From Metallyticus violacea (taxonomy: Eukaryota; Arthropoda; Insecta; Mantodea; Metallyticidae), in assembly GCA_030762175.1 (NCBI GenBank), contig CM060830.1:53965001-54029000 (forward strand): a DNA stretch of 64,000 bases, given 5' to 3'. Each line of letters begins with the position of its first letter. Position 1 is the stretch's first letter. The notes under the pieces were generated by a model, which saw only the letters and a program-made list of their open reading frames with translations, did no database searches and was not told where the DNA came from. The position numbers and the translations under genes are program-made. Below are positions 11,053 to 21,455 of this stretch, piece after piece.

Positions 11053-11745
11053 CACTTATCACCTGCATTTACCCTGTTCTATCAAAGTAATCTTAAGAAC
11101 GTTTCGTTTATTGTTTCGCTACGCATGAACAATCATAGGCGTTCTGTTAAAACCAAGTCTCCCTTACCGGTTGCCCAACATACCTTATCTCACTGTAAGG
11201 CTTTTGATGGTGCGTTTAATCTTACACTTATTGATGCGTTACCTACACAATGCTCTGAAAGTTTACTCAGAGATAGAGAAATGGCAGCTATATTTTTACA
11301 TAAAGCGCGTATACCACCTTACATATGAATTTTTTCCCCCACAGCACACTCTTGTTGCTAGTTTCATCTGTTTCCATGCATAATGTTACCTTCGATATCA
11401 ATATTTACTTTTATCACCTTCACTTGTTTAGCTTCTTGCCATAGAAGAAATCCAGTAGTTCGAAATATAGCAATTTCAAGTGTGTTTATCCTTTTCTACT
11501 TTTATTATTTCTGTTAATTTGTTACATTGTTAATATTGTTATTTTATTTATATTTTTCATTTATATTATATATATTATATACATACGAATAATACCAACA
11601 AAGTTATTTAAATATGTTTATGACCATTTGCGTTGTCTGCAGCCGAGCAATTGTTGACGTTCTTAAGATTGCTTTGAAAGAACAGAGACTTGCCCGTACA
11701 TCGCGAGGAGCTCCGTCCCGTGCGGCAGCGGAGAGAGCCGAACTC
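11053..11745. repeat. inverted repeat pair, 30 bp, related to family C arm
   Basis: A module containing CAATCTTAAGAACGT-type sequence occurs at 11073-11106 (one orientation) and 11650-11690 (the other). The right copy runs on into GGCAGCGGAGAGAGCCGA (about 11723-11741), the inner edge of the family C arms. The roughly 540 bp between the arms is AT-rich and has no identified content. The 118-codon open frame at 10972-11328 overlaps this region and shows no known motif. Confidence 0.5.
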
Positions 11746-11964
11746 GAGTGAGAAAAGCAGAACTTGTGTGACGAGTCGCAACCAAAATGAAAAGGCATCC
11801 GCTTGTAACATGTAAATGTTGCATATATTATTTTTTGTTAAAGGTAATTTAATCTATGTATTGTCCTCCGTAACTTTCTGGTTGGAATATGTTGTCTTTT
11901 ATTACAAACTCGGGTATATTTCAATTTCCATTTATCACTTTATTGTCTTATTGGATTTCGCATT
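11746..11964. other. AT-rich spacer
   Basis: No supported feature. Confidence 0.4.
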
Positions 11965-12330
11965 TAATTACACACATACATATACACACTAATCTAACCC
12001 TAACCTTTGGTAAATCCTAGAAACCGGTTGATCCAGTGCTTTGCTGCGGCGAGCTACGGCCTGACGGCCTACGCTGGCCTCCTTTTCGTATATAGAAATT
12101 GATAGGGGATTGTATGCTACTAAGTAGGAAGGTAAATCATTGTAATGGTGGCAAATCTCCTTTAATTCCAGCAGAAAAAAAATAATAACCTTGGGCCATG
12201 AGTATTTGAATCCACTACATTTGCATTTATAGCATGATCCTCTAACGACCTAGTACGTGTTATTGTCTTCGTATCTATCTCCGTTTGAGACCGAGAGGAG
12301 CTCGGCTCTCTCCGCTGACCTCGGGAAGGA
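11965..12330. repeat. repeat family C, copy 2
   Basis: Shares with 5740-6225 the blocks ACACACTAATCTAACC, AAATCATTGTAATGGTGGC, CAAATCTCCTTTAATTCC and AGCAGAAAAAAA, plus a minus-strand tRNA-like head (about 12195-12260) and the terminal TCGGCTCTCTCCGCTG (12303-12318). That last block is the inverse of 11725-11741, repeating the inverted-arm architecture of copy 1. Confidence 0.6.
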
Positions 12331-12726
12331 TCTTCAGCGGTGTCTACTCGCCGTTTAAGGGTGTGTGAATCTGATACTCCACAACTCAAGTTGATAGCTC
12401 TCATTTCACTGTAATTGGCTTTTCACGCCGATACTGTATGAAAGAATATTTGAAACTTATAATTGGATTCACAGACAAACTTACAGACAAGACAAATGGA
12501 GGTATATAATATATATTAATAGGAATTAATGAAGGCATTTACCATCTGAAAATTACTCAGACCTCCCAAACAAGATGGCTTTCGATAAAATTGGCAGCGA
12601 CACTGTACTACATCTATGAAAAATAATTTGAATATAATACGTCAAAAAGACACAAGCTTCACAGAGGAAAAACTGAATCAATAGTGCAGTACGATTATTT
12701 TATCGTGCACGTCATGATACTATACA
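12331..12726. other. AT-rich spacer
   Basis: Nothing recognisable. Confidence 0.4.
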
Positions 12727-12736
12727 CTATAATTCC

Positions 12737-13044
12737 GCCCGTCCTGGTGGTGTAGTGGCAACCATACTTGTCTTCTAAACCCAAGATCGCGGGTTCAAAC
12801 CCGGCCAGGATCGATGGATTTTTTCGGGCGTAAAAATTGTAACTGTGGCTTCCTTCGGAAGGGAAGTAAAGCCCCGGTGTCGTACATTTACAGAACGATA
12901 AAGAATCTCAAGCTTGAAAGAAGAGGCCTCTGAGCCAAATTTGTCGGCCGTTTCACGCCATGAATAGAATGGAACGGTGGTAACCTGAGATGTTAAATAG
13001 TGTCCGTAAATAAACCAAACCAAAACAAACAAACAAAAAAAACT
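12737..13044 (+). repeat. SINE-A, full-length, with TSD
   Basis: Full tRNA-derived SINE. The tRNA-like head (GTCCTGGTGGTGTAGTGG with CGGGTTCAAACCCGGCCAGG) has an acceptor stem that can still pair (GTCCTGG with CCAGGAT), giving internal pol III A and B boxes. The body reads GGATTTTTTCGGGCGTAAAA, then TGGCTTCCTTCGGAAGGGAA, then the TTGTCGGCCGTTTCACGCC block, and it ends at TAAATAAACCAAA plus a short A/C tail. A perfect 10-bp target duplication CTATAATTCC flanks it (12727-12736 and 13045-13054), so this is a clean retroposition event. The open frames across it are shadows. Confidence 0.92.
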
Positions 13045-13054
13045 CTATAATTCC

Positions 13055-13473
13055 ACGATGGACAATAATGCAGATGTGCTCACATTTGATTTGATACATG
13101 AAATGTACGAGTTATGCACAGATGGTAATATTTTACAGGAAACATTGGAAATATCCACTTTCCTGAAGGCAGATTCGAACCCTTTGTACCATTTGACATG
13201 CTTCGTAGGACATCAGGTCTAGTGAAATTTATTTCTTGCGTACAGATTATAACAATAATAAATACAGAGTGATCCAGAAAATATATTAATTGTTCTCAGG
13301 TAATTGGAATTAACATTTTTACATGACTTGTTATAATTTATGGGTAAAAAAATGTAATATTACTTACCTTTATACTGAATTCTATTTTATTTATTTTTTA
13401 ATCACAATATAATCCAGGCTTGCTCCAGATCTTGTAGATCCCGTGGTTTTGTTCGATATACAAGTCATTTAAA

Positions 13474-13474
<1 letters not shown>
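13055..13474. other. no gene recognised
   Basis: AT-rich; stops in all frames. Confidence 0.4.

Positions 13475-13509
<35 letters not shown>
13475..13509. repeat. (GA)n microsatellite
   Basis: About 17 GA dinucleotides. Confidence 0.95.
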
Positions 13510-13513
<4 letters not shown>

Positions 13514-14340
13514 AGTCTGGTGACAATAAGTCAGCAGAACGAGCGGATCACATACCTTTTGATCGCACTGTATAGTAAGGCTTATTTGATGTTTCTTAAA
13601 CCGAAGTCAAACGTTCTACAAGTAATAAAATCTTTCAATATTCCGATTCTACTAATTCCTTGTAATTTGCTTAAAGACTTAATTATCTCAATAGAAAGAA
13701 TAGCCAAAAAATATGAATAAATAATATATATCTTGCCAAGAAATAGAGGCAATCTAAACGAAAACATTCAAAAGTATTTGAATCCAAAACCTTACTTATG
13801 CTACAATATAGAAAATAAATCGCAAATTTTAAGAATGTTAGAGTTGATGAATTCTCAAACACAATCAATATTTAGAAAAAGGTGCACAGACTTTCTGATC
13901 CATCTTGTCTTTCAGTTTCAGCATACATACTTTCCAAATGTTTCTCTATTTTCATTAAAGAACTGTATGAAAGTTGTAAAAGGTTCGATACTTCCATTAG
14001 CAGAATTAATGCATATTTTTTCTGACGATATAACAAAATTAGATTTTTAGTGGAAGATACTAACTTCAGCGAATAAATAACACAGACTGCCATTGGAGCG
14101 CAATTTAGAAATATAAATATTCAAGGGAATATAATTTATTTAGTGAGATTTCAAATCTAGCACTTAGACTTCTTGTAATACCACGGTCTAATGCTGAGGT
14201 AGAGGGAACTTTTAATCACACGAATATTATCAAAAGGGGTTTACGGAATAATATGAAGCAATATCTTCTTACTGCTATTCTCGCAACAAAGTTAAACTTA
14301 AAAGAACAGGCAAATGCTGCTATGATTAATTATTAGCTTC
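13510..14340 (+). pseudogene. hAT-type transposase relic (C-terminal half)
   Basis: Frame 2 carries ERITYLLIALYSKAYLMFLK, then a stop, then RNRGNLNENIQKYLNPKPYL, RKRCTDFLIHLV and VKGSILPLAELMHIFSDDIT, with further in-frame stops at about 13718 and 14048. After a frame change near 14140 it reads LVIPRSNAEVEGTFNHTNII, RGLRNNMKQYLL and LATKLNLKEQANAAM. The SNAEVER-like box followed by (F)(S/N)xxNIIK and LRN is the hAT C-terminal dimerisation region. The N-terminal zinc-finger part and the TIRs are not seen. Multiple stops make it a dead copy. The class call is fairly secure; the family within hAT is not. Confidence 0.65.
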
Positions 14341-14689
14341 CAATGATGTTTTTTTTTAAATAAATCTGGTACTCTTTTCAAGTCATGCGGTTCATTAACT
14401 TTAATCACCGTCCAACATTTTCACAGTCCGAAACCACTAAAATTTTTGTCAGGTAATGACAATGCTGAACTCTATTTTCGTAAGGTATGTATATTATTTT
14501 ATTTTTGCATGGCATTTTTCTTAGTCTTTTCTATTGTCTGGATTAAAAATAAAGTTCAATCAGAGATTTTTGGTTAAATATAGCAAGTTTTAATATATCG
14601 GTAGCGGTATGTTTCATAGACTAGCTGGCAGCTCAGCACAAATCATGATTTTGGTATAACGTCGATTCAGGCGAGAGCACAACAACGAT
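14341..14689. other. no gene recognised
   Basis: AT-rich; possibly the untranslated flank of one of the neighbouring transposon relics. Confidence 0.35.
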
Positions 14690-15152
14690 CCACTACAAGA
14701 AAACAATATCAGTCGACGTTACAAACGGTTTTAGGAGACCAGTGCAAAAAAGGAAAAACAGCAGGAAAACGTAAAATATCAGAGGAAAATGTTGAAAGAA
14801 TCGGACGGTGTTGTGTTCAGAGATCTCGGAAGTACTTCGCAGTCTACAAGAGTGGGTTTCCTAAGTCAACTGTGCATGCCTTTGTGGAGGAAAGGTTGAG
14901 GTTACAAACCTATAACATTCAACAAATTCAAATGCAATCAAACCACAAGGTGGTGGGTTGAATTCTCTGTTAATATGCTATAAACACCTAATGATAAGGC
15001 AGGACAAGATATCTTCTTCTCAGATATGGCCGCATTTTATGTGGGAAATTGTGTAACTTGATCATTTGCCTAATTTGAGACTTGGAAAATCCACTTGTGA
15101 ATGATTTCACCAGCACATTCTCCAAACACAGTGCTTGGTGCGTTTAATACTT
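14690..15152 (+). pseudogene. IS630-like transposase relic, N-terminal half
   Basis: The frame reads GKTAGKRKISEENVERI, then KSTVHAFVEERLRLQTYNIQ, which looks like the second helix-turn-helix of an IS630/Tc1 transposase (the region that ends KxLKLxPYKxQ in intact relatives). A gap follows, then a degraded FFSDMAAFYV corresponding to the first catalytic FSDEAxFH block, and remnants of an ENPL...SPK-like segment. SINE-A sequence takes over at 15153 and no C-terminal part follows. Frame changes and stops show it is inactive. Confidence 0.55.
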
Positions 15153-15236
15153 TTGTCGGCCGTTTCACGCCCTGAATAGAATGGAACCCAGTGACCTGAA
15201 ATGTTACAGAGCGTCCATAAATAAACCGCATAAAAA
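15153..15236 (+). repeat. SINE-A, 3' end only
   Basis: TTGTCGGCCGTTTCACGCCC to the TCCATAAATAAACC terminus plus an A-rich tail. The 5' two-thirds are missing. It abuts the IS630-like relic. Confidence 0.85.
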
Positions 15237-15583
15237 AAGGAAAATAATGAACATTATTATTAGAAAGGCCAGTAAACAAGTTATGTTGACAATGTCTTTT
15301 ATTGCTAATGTGAAATACTTTTCGGTAAATTTTGTTAAACATTTTATGACTATTGATTTCTCACCACTACATTTTTTGCGATTAATAACTATTTTGTAGA
15401 ACTTTTTTGTAGACCGTGGATGTTTATGAAAATAAAATATTAAAGTACTATTTGTATCGTTACAGTTTCTTTCCTATTTTTACGTGTATGTGAACTATGA
15501 ACTACTTTTGAGAGGGTAGACTGTCCTACCGTCAAAGCCACTGGTTAATGATTACATTAGGGCCCATTCTAACAATGAACCGA
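15237..15583. other. AT-rich spacer
   Basis: No supported feature. Confidence 0.4.
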
Positions 15584-15711
15584 GTATAAAGTTACCTTTT
15601 TTTTTCAAACGTAACAGTAACCATTGACTTTAAGAAAATACACTAAATGAGTTTAGAATGTCAGTGGAAGTTTGCAATAATGTAGACCAATTAGTTTACG
15701 AGATTCATTAG
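15584..15711 (+). repeat. repeat R1, copy 1
   Basis: A roughly 130-bp block shared with 23095-23226 and 48970-49100. Common segments are TTTTTTCAAACG, the ACTAAATGAGTTTAGAATG-type segment and ATTAGTTTACGAGAT. There is no ORF. It is probably a fragment of a larger transposon that I cannot name. Confidence 0.7.
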
Positions 15712-16419
15712 ACAAAAAAGCAATACAATCAGGCAAAAATGTTACGTGCCTATTCACTGTCTGTCTACAAATTGTATAAGTTATTATATCCCTACTATTA
15801 TGATAAAAGTTAGAATCTTTTTCGTTTAAAAATAGATGTCAAAGCGTAGATTTAATCTTAAAGCATCCAAAAAGTAAACTCCTTCGTTATTTTTCTGCAA
15901 AGGCATACAGAAAACAGCTGCTATTTCTATAGCTGCTTCAAAGCTGCCTCTTTTTATGTAAGGAATATACCTTACTTTATTCTCTGCCTTAGCAAGATAT
16001 TGGAGGCTTCTCCACTTATGCCTATATGCTCACATTTTCCCTTGTAAAGCGTTCTATTCAACTACTCGTGGTGGTAACTCTCTATCTGTTCGTGTTTTAC
16101 CGACTGTCTCTTTTTTTATCTGCTTCCTACTCTAACGCTCTTCTTAACCATCTCCTTTCATTCTTTAGTGGTTTCCTATACAAAACAGCTTTTACAGCTT
16201 TCCGTTTCTAATAACATCTTTTAAATCACTAACTGTGTATTTTAAAGTATTTTCTTGGCTTTTGGGTTAAATTTAGTTTACTTATACAATTTTTAGTACA
16301 AATATTAAGAGATAATACAAAATCAGATAAAACACCCGAGCAAGAGCTCATATGCAAATGTGTTCAGTTAAAAATATATTATTAACACACAATAGTTACA
16401 AGAAATATTAATTCTTATT

Positions 16420-16421
<2 letters not shown>
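15712..16421. other. AT-rich DNA
   Basis: The only open frame over 60 codons (16026-16211) is hydrophobic and low in complexity, with no recognised motif. Confidence 0.4.

Positions 16422-16470
<49 letters not shown>
16422..16470. repeat. (AT)n microsatellite
   Basis: About 24 AT units. Confidence 0.95.
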
Positions 16471-16476
<6 letters not shown>

Positions 16477-16631
16477 CTTATTGTACATAGTGGTCCCAAA
16501 AACATGTTTCATTATGAAAATCGTTTTATCCATGAAAGAATTGAGAAATTTAAATAATGAATTATAGAAGCATTCCCTATACTTATCGAATTTGGTTCCC
16601 TTTAACTTTCATTGTTCCCAAATCATAAATA

Positions 16632-17539
16632 GAGGTGTGATCAAAAAATAACGGTATTTTTTTTTTATTTCGCGAGATTCATAAATCCGATTTTCAATTT
16701 TTATTTTTTAGTTTACTAGTACACGTATTTGTCATCAATGTTGGCGTTTTCAGCTGTTTTGAATGTTTAGTTCATTGTTGACAGTCGAAAAGGTTAGACG
16801 TGTTTTGGTGTACTCGGCGATTTTTTACTTTCGAAAAAGATGGATCAAAGAATTTGTGTTAAATGTTGCTTGAAAAATGGAATAAAGGGCAACAAGTTGA
16901 TTATGGCTTTTGGCCAGTCTGCTGTGAGCAAGACAAGAGTTTACCAGTGGTACAGACGTTTCAAAGAGGGCCGCGAAGACGTTGAAGATGACTAGGGCAA
17001 TGGACGTCCTAGCACATCAATAACCGCCGATATTGTCGAAGAAAATGATTCTGGAAAATCGCCGAATCACTACCAGAGAGGTTGCTGATGATGTCGGTAT
17101 ATCATTTGGTTCATGCCAAGCAATTTCAGGATGTTTTGGGCATGAAACATGTGGCAGCAAAGTTTGTTCCGAGATTTCTGCTCTCATCTCACGGCTTGTT
17201 CGTGATTTTTTGACAAAAAACAAAACCGTTATGTTGCCTCAGCCACCATACTCGCCGGACATGGCCCCCTGCGACTTCTTTCTATTCCAGAGGCTGAAGA
17301 AAACCATGAAAGGATGACGTTTTGTCACCATTGATGAGGTAAAAACACACTCGCTGAAGAAACTGAAGGACACACAGAAAAGTGAGTTCCAGGAGTGCTT
17401 CCAAGACGGAAAAAAGCGCTGGCACAAGTTTATTATACCCGGAGAGGATTACTTTGAAGGGGACATGATTAACTTTGATGAATAATTAACGATTCTTTAA
17501 GAAAAACAAATATTGCCGTTATTTTTTGATCACACCTCG
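16632..17539 (+). mobile_element. mariner element with TIRs and TA flanks, internally deleted
   Basis: The first 22 bases (GAGGTGTGATCAAAAAATAA then CG) recur in inverse at the right end (17516-17538), flanked by TA on the left (16630-16631) and right (17540-17541). Complete mariners are about 1.3 kb; this one is about 0.9 kb, so about 0.4 kb of coding sequence is missing. The terminal repeats are almost perfect, which suggests this is one of the younger DNA transposons in the window. Confidence 0.92.
16840..17485 (+). pseudogene. mariner transposase, internally deleted
   Basis: The start at 16840 gives MDQRICVKCCLKNGIKGNK, the usual mariner N-terminus (first helix-turn-helix). Next come KTRVYQWYRRFKEGREDVED and a stop, then NRRITTREVADDVGISFGSC (second helix-turn-helix). 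Sequence then jumps to FLTKNKTVMLPQPPYSPDMA and CDFFLF, the third-aspartate region, and ends GEDYFEGDMINFDE plus stop at 17485. The block with the first two catalytic aspartates is deleted. Frame shifts are also present. Function before decay: cut-and-paste transposition at TA. Confidence 0.88.
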
Positions 17540-17559
17540 TACTTCCCCGCTAGTCAGCA

Positions 17560-17665
17560 TTTTCACAATATCAGAAGACGAGATTGCAGCTGTAAAGGAG
17601 TATTTTGCAGATCTTCCGGAAAAATCACTTCAAAGACGGGATTTAGACATCGCTGTGATAAATGG
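17560..17665 (+). pseudogene. fragment of a second mariner C-terminus
   Basis: EDEIAAVKEYFADLPEK followed, after a frame change, by HFKDGI resembles the C-terminal tail of a different mariner lineage. It sits directly beyond the right end of the mariner at 16632-17539, so that element may have inserted beside or into an older mariner. Short and degraded. Confidence 0.4.
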
Positions 17666-17859
17666 TAGATTATATTGAGAAATAAAAATAAAGGTAAAGT
17701 AGAGAACTCCCTCTTTCATTGCTAGACCGAGAGCTTTCTAGATCGCCCTTGTTGATATCGAGACAAATCCGCACCACTCTACTATGGACATACGGCGCGA
17801 ACAGCAGAAATGCCTTATCTAGGGGCTATAAATAATACGTTATATATTATAATAGATCA

Positions 17860-18070
17860 TGGATTAACGTGTCCGCTTAGTAATACTTAATTCTCGAATT
17901 AGAATCTCGGTTGAGAAGTTATCTGGGTTTTTTTCCAAAAAGACAAACCCTGCAAAGACAAATGACAGGCATATATTCAAGGAAACATCTGATCAAGAGA
18001 TTTGAACCCGGCACTTTCTGAAATTGAGCTCCTATTGTTATCGTTTGAGCCACCTCACTCAGTGACTAAT
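17860..18070. repeat. two tRNA-like SINE heads facing each other
   Basis: A plus-strand head-like segment (about 17862-17915) and a minus-strand one (about 18000-18065, containing TTTGAACCCGGCACTTTC) enclose a GGGTTTTTTTCC spacer. Neither forms a convincing tRNA. Confidence 0.4.
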
Positions 18071-18682
18071 CATGCATTTGCTTATTTGCAAGAAATCGTG
18101 TTGTAACCTTAAAATATTAAAAGATATTTAATTAATTACAAATTAAACAAAGTGAACGTCTTATCTGCGAGGTATTTCTGTAAAAAATGTTAACTTTAGT
18201 TTTAGTTTAATTTTCATTTTATTATAACTAGTTAACATTTCAGTGCATCCTTGTTTTAAAAATATATTATATATTGTATTTCAATTGAATACTTGATAAT
18301 AAAATTCCATGCTTAGCATTAGGGATTGTTTTCAATTATAATAATCGCGAATTATTTCAATAGAAAACATTTAGTAACAAAATTGAAACATAACCCGCCC
18401 GTCCGCTTCTCTTTTACGGGACTCTAATTCCACTCCAGTTGTTTGAAAAGTTACTGAAATGCACCGAAAGAAAATTAACACTTTTAATTTAGGAATATTA
18501 TTAGTGATGAACCTCATTGGAACATTCATTTTTAGTTTAATTTCAATCAAACTCGATAGAAGTCAGTGGCATGCATAACCTTTAGAGAATTTATCTCAAT
18601 AATGGAAAATTAAAACCGTTGACACCGTGCCCCGTTATCTTAAATTACCTGTCTATACACAGCGTTGTTCATTAACACCCTG
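18071..18682. other. AT-rich DNA
   Basis: No gene recognised. Just left of the next element is ACACCCTGTA (about 18674-18683), which resembles the right end of a related transposon. Confidence 0.4.
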
Positions 18683-18922
18683 TATACAAGATGTAACAAA
18701 AATATATGTCAAAATTTTAGAGGCACATTCCTCTCATGTAGAGGATGAAAATACGTTATATGAACATGGATCCGGAAAAGCATTTTCTTTTTTATATTAC
18801 AGATCTTCTAATACAACTCTGAGACCACATTTTACGATGAAGTACATTGTGTAATAAACCACTACAAAGGAAATTTATCTTAAAGAAAGTGCTCAAAATG
18901 CCACCCACCCCACTCCGTTAGT

Positions 18923-19367
18923 CGGCCCTGGTGGTCTAGTGCTAACTATACTTACCTCTACTTAGGCCTGGAACGTTTCCTCCCTAAAATAAAAATATCC
19001 TTTCCCAATTTATCATTTCATCTCATGTATCATCTGTGTCCACCGCCTGTGGTACCTCAGCAGTGAAAACGGGCGTTTAACACTATTAAAAAAAACTTAC
19101 CTCATAGACCCAAGATCGCGGGTTTAATCCCTACTAGGGTCGATGGTTTTTTTCGGGCATAAAAATCCTAAGTATGACTTCCTTCGAAAGGGGAGTAAAG
19201 CCGTGTGTCCCATGTCGTAGATTTACAGCACGATAAAGAACCTCAAGCCTGGAAGAAAAGGTCTCTGAGCAAAATTTGTCGCTCGTTTCACGCCCTGCAT
19301 TGAATGAGACGCTGATGACCTGAGACGTTAAAGAGCGTACGTAAATAAACCAAATCAACAAAATTCC
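18923..19367 (+). repeat. SINE-A split by a nested SINE-B
   Basis: The head begins GTCGGCCCTGGTGGTCTAGT (18921) and runs to 18958. After the nested SINE-B it resumes at 19104 with AGACCCAAGATCGCGGG and continues through the whole body to TAAATAAACCAAATCA (about 19358). It is otherwise a nearly complete copy. Confidence 0.88.
18959..19094 (+). repeat. SINE-B 3' fragment inserted in SINE-A
   Basis: Starts at the TTAGGCCTGGAACGTTTCCT block and ends GGGCGTTTAACACTATTAAA plus A residues. It is bracketed by a 9-bp duplication, ACTTACCTC (18950-18958 and 19095-19103), so it arrived by target-primed insertion as a 5'-truncated copy. Confidence 0.88.
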
Positions 19368-20221
19368 CCCCTGTAGCATGAAAATCAACTAGTGACAGTT
19401 TTTGTACGCACTGTACATAGAGCAAATACACCAGGTTCTAACATAACACCTCAATTAGGTAATCAAATTATTCGTACAGTTATTTATCTTATGCTGATAC
19501 TAGGGTTGTTTTCAAGAATCGCCTCCTCCAGTTATACTTTCCTCTTCCTTGTAGGTATTTCCCGATCTTGAGCGAGGCTTGAAAATTCTCTGCTCCCTAA
19601 GAGACGATTAACTACTTAAAATGTCCTCCTGTTTGGGCATCGTCGTTTTGGAAAGTTCTTCACATACAATGCTTGAATGAATGAGTTTATATATTCAGAT
19701 TAGTACATATAATAACATTCTTACAACCTTCCACGGATATGTGCCTTCATAATACACAAAAGTATCATTTCCTAAATAAAGTAGCAATAAGCATTATCTC
19801 TATTAACTAACACAGTTAAAATAATATATGAGCCCCAATATCATTATACTAAAACGCCCACCCTAAGCCAATAGAATAAGCGAATATAATATCATACCTA
19901 TATAAAATTCAGTTCACCGAGCGTAATGCAAGCAAATCCCTGCCTGGTCAATATTTTGATGCAATACTCCATTTCCCACAATATTTTAACCACTCCGATT
20001 GTACTTACAAAGAAATCTTCTTCCTACTTCCAGTATAAACGCTGAGCGATACTGCTATTACAAGTGAGCATCTGCCAATTTCGCATTTGAATATCCTTCC
20101 ATTGTATTGTGTCGTATTAAAACCAAGATCGTAACGAACACGCAATTAAAGAAGAGTTGCAGAAAAAGAGCATTAACAAGGACATAAATCCTTGTTTATA
20201 TAACATCTTTTAATTTTTATA
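19368..20221. other. interior of the TIR element, no frame recognised
   Basis: AT-rich sequence with no transposase motif I can read. Confidence 0.35.
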
Positions 20222-20559
20222 CACGAAGGAATATGCCCTTGAAATTGGGACACATTTTTGTTACACCCTGTATAATAACGTTTATGTATTAAACATCACT
20301 CAGAATCTATGTAGGGTTTCAGACTTGTCTGAATTCAAAAAGACATGCACTACTGTTGTATTATCATTGATAATGGTCGTCCGAGAATTACATAAACCTG
20401 AGCTTACAGCACATTAAAATAATTGCATATCGGTACCTTCCAGTTTTAAAGAATTACATTTAGCACATTAGCAGGAAGGGATATTAATGTGAAATATTAA
20501 GCACCAGTAATGGATAGTTATTGGCCTGGTTTTCTACAGGCAATTTAGCTAAAAATTAA

Positions 20560-21020
20560 TGACGTTCGTTTTTTATTTTTCCAAATGTACACTGCGATAA
20601 TGCATTGATTGAATGCATTAACTTTTATTGCAATAACAGAAAAGAATTCTTTTGCAATTTTCTTTAAAATAGATTATTTTGACAGATAATCTAGAGTTCC
20701 ATTAGTTTTAATTAACTGAACTTAACGGCTAAAATACGGGGTCAGATGTAACGTCATGAATGTTATAAAATAAATAAATAAAAACAACAACCACCTTATA
20801 CGCACATCAAACAGGTTACGGAGTTTCTATTGACAAGAGGTCAAAGGTGAATGTGAGATGAGGGTTGGTAAAGGCAGAGAATGGGCACAGCAAAGCAGAA
20901 GCAATGACAGATGTTTCATGATTATTAAAGTCAGTCAGTACTCCTTTATTTGACATGTCAGATTTATTAGCTTGATAATGATTTCCAGTCTACTGTGCAT
21001 AAAACAAAACGAGGCAAACA
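20560..21020. promoter_or_regulatory. candidate cis-regulatory block with a DR1 site
   Basis: Repeat-free and more complex than its AT-rich surroundings. AGGTCAAAGGTGA (20838-20850) is a nuclear-receptor direct repeat with 1-base spacing (RXR/USP, HNF4 type). Nearby are TGACAGATAATC and TGACAGATG, which resemble MEIS/TGIF and GATA-type sites. This is motif-level inference only; sites of this size also occur by chance. Confidence 0.25.
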
Positions 21021-21455
21021 GAAGCTGTAACTTTTTAAAGCGCTTACATTTCTTTCACTGTAACTGCATGCATTTCTGTATTTTTACATAAATATTTTTA
21101 AATGTCCTAACTACGTGTATTTTTTAGGCTTTTATTTCCTTTTATGATTATCTTTACCAGCAGTTGTTTGGGGAGCCCTCAAAGTAAAGAACATGCTAAT
21201 AAAATTGCAAAAAGCGATAAAACTGAGTGTTACAAACTTGTTGGGATACTTCGAATAGATGGCAACCTTTCAGGCGAAAGGCATAAAGTAAGGGGATAGC
21301 CTAATGTTTTCAGGCAAGGTAATTAGTTATAAGAGCTAGTCAATAAAGACTGAGAAATATTTATTTTCCCTATTTATAAAGTAGAATAGGCAGGATTAAG
21401 ATTGATATAATCTTTATCAAAATAATCCCCAGCGCAAGATCTAACGTGTCTGCTA
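21021..21455. other. no gene recognised
   Basis: AT-rich; no repeat matched. Confidence 0.4.

Larger units (their letters stand above)
18683..20275. mobile_element. TIR transposon remnant, interrupted by SINEs
   Basis: The left end (ACAAGATGTAACAAAAATAT and GGCACATTCCTC) matches the reverse complement of the right end (20222-20273, containing TTTTTGTTACACCCTGTATA and GAATATGCCCTT) over about 50 bp at roughly 75% by eye. The subterminal GTGCTCAAAATGCCACC block (18890-18907) is a type I associate with IS630/Tc1-related elements whose transposase end lies near it. SINE sequence takes up 18923-19367. Without it the element would be about 1.15 kb. I find no clear transposase frame inside. Boundaries are approximate. 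Confidence 0.5.

Noticed and set aside
12737..12815. tRNA gene at the head of SINE-A
   Set aside because: The acceptor stem pairs, but the sequence continues into a conserved SINE body and has target duplications.
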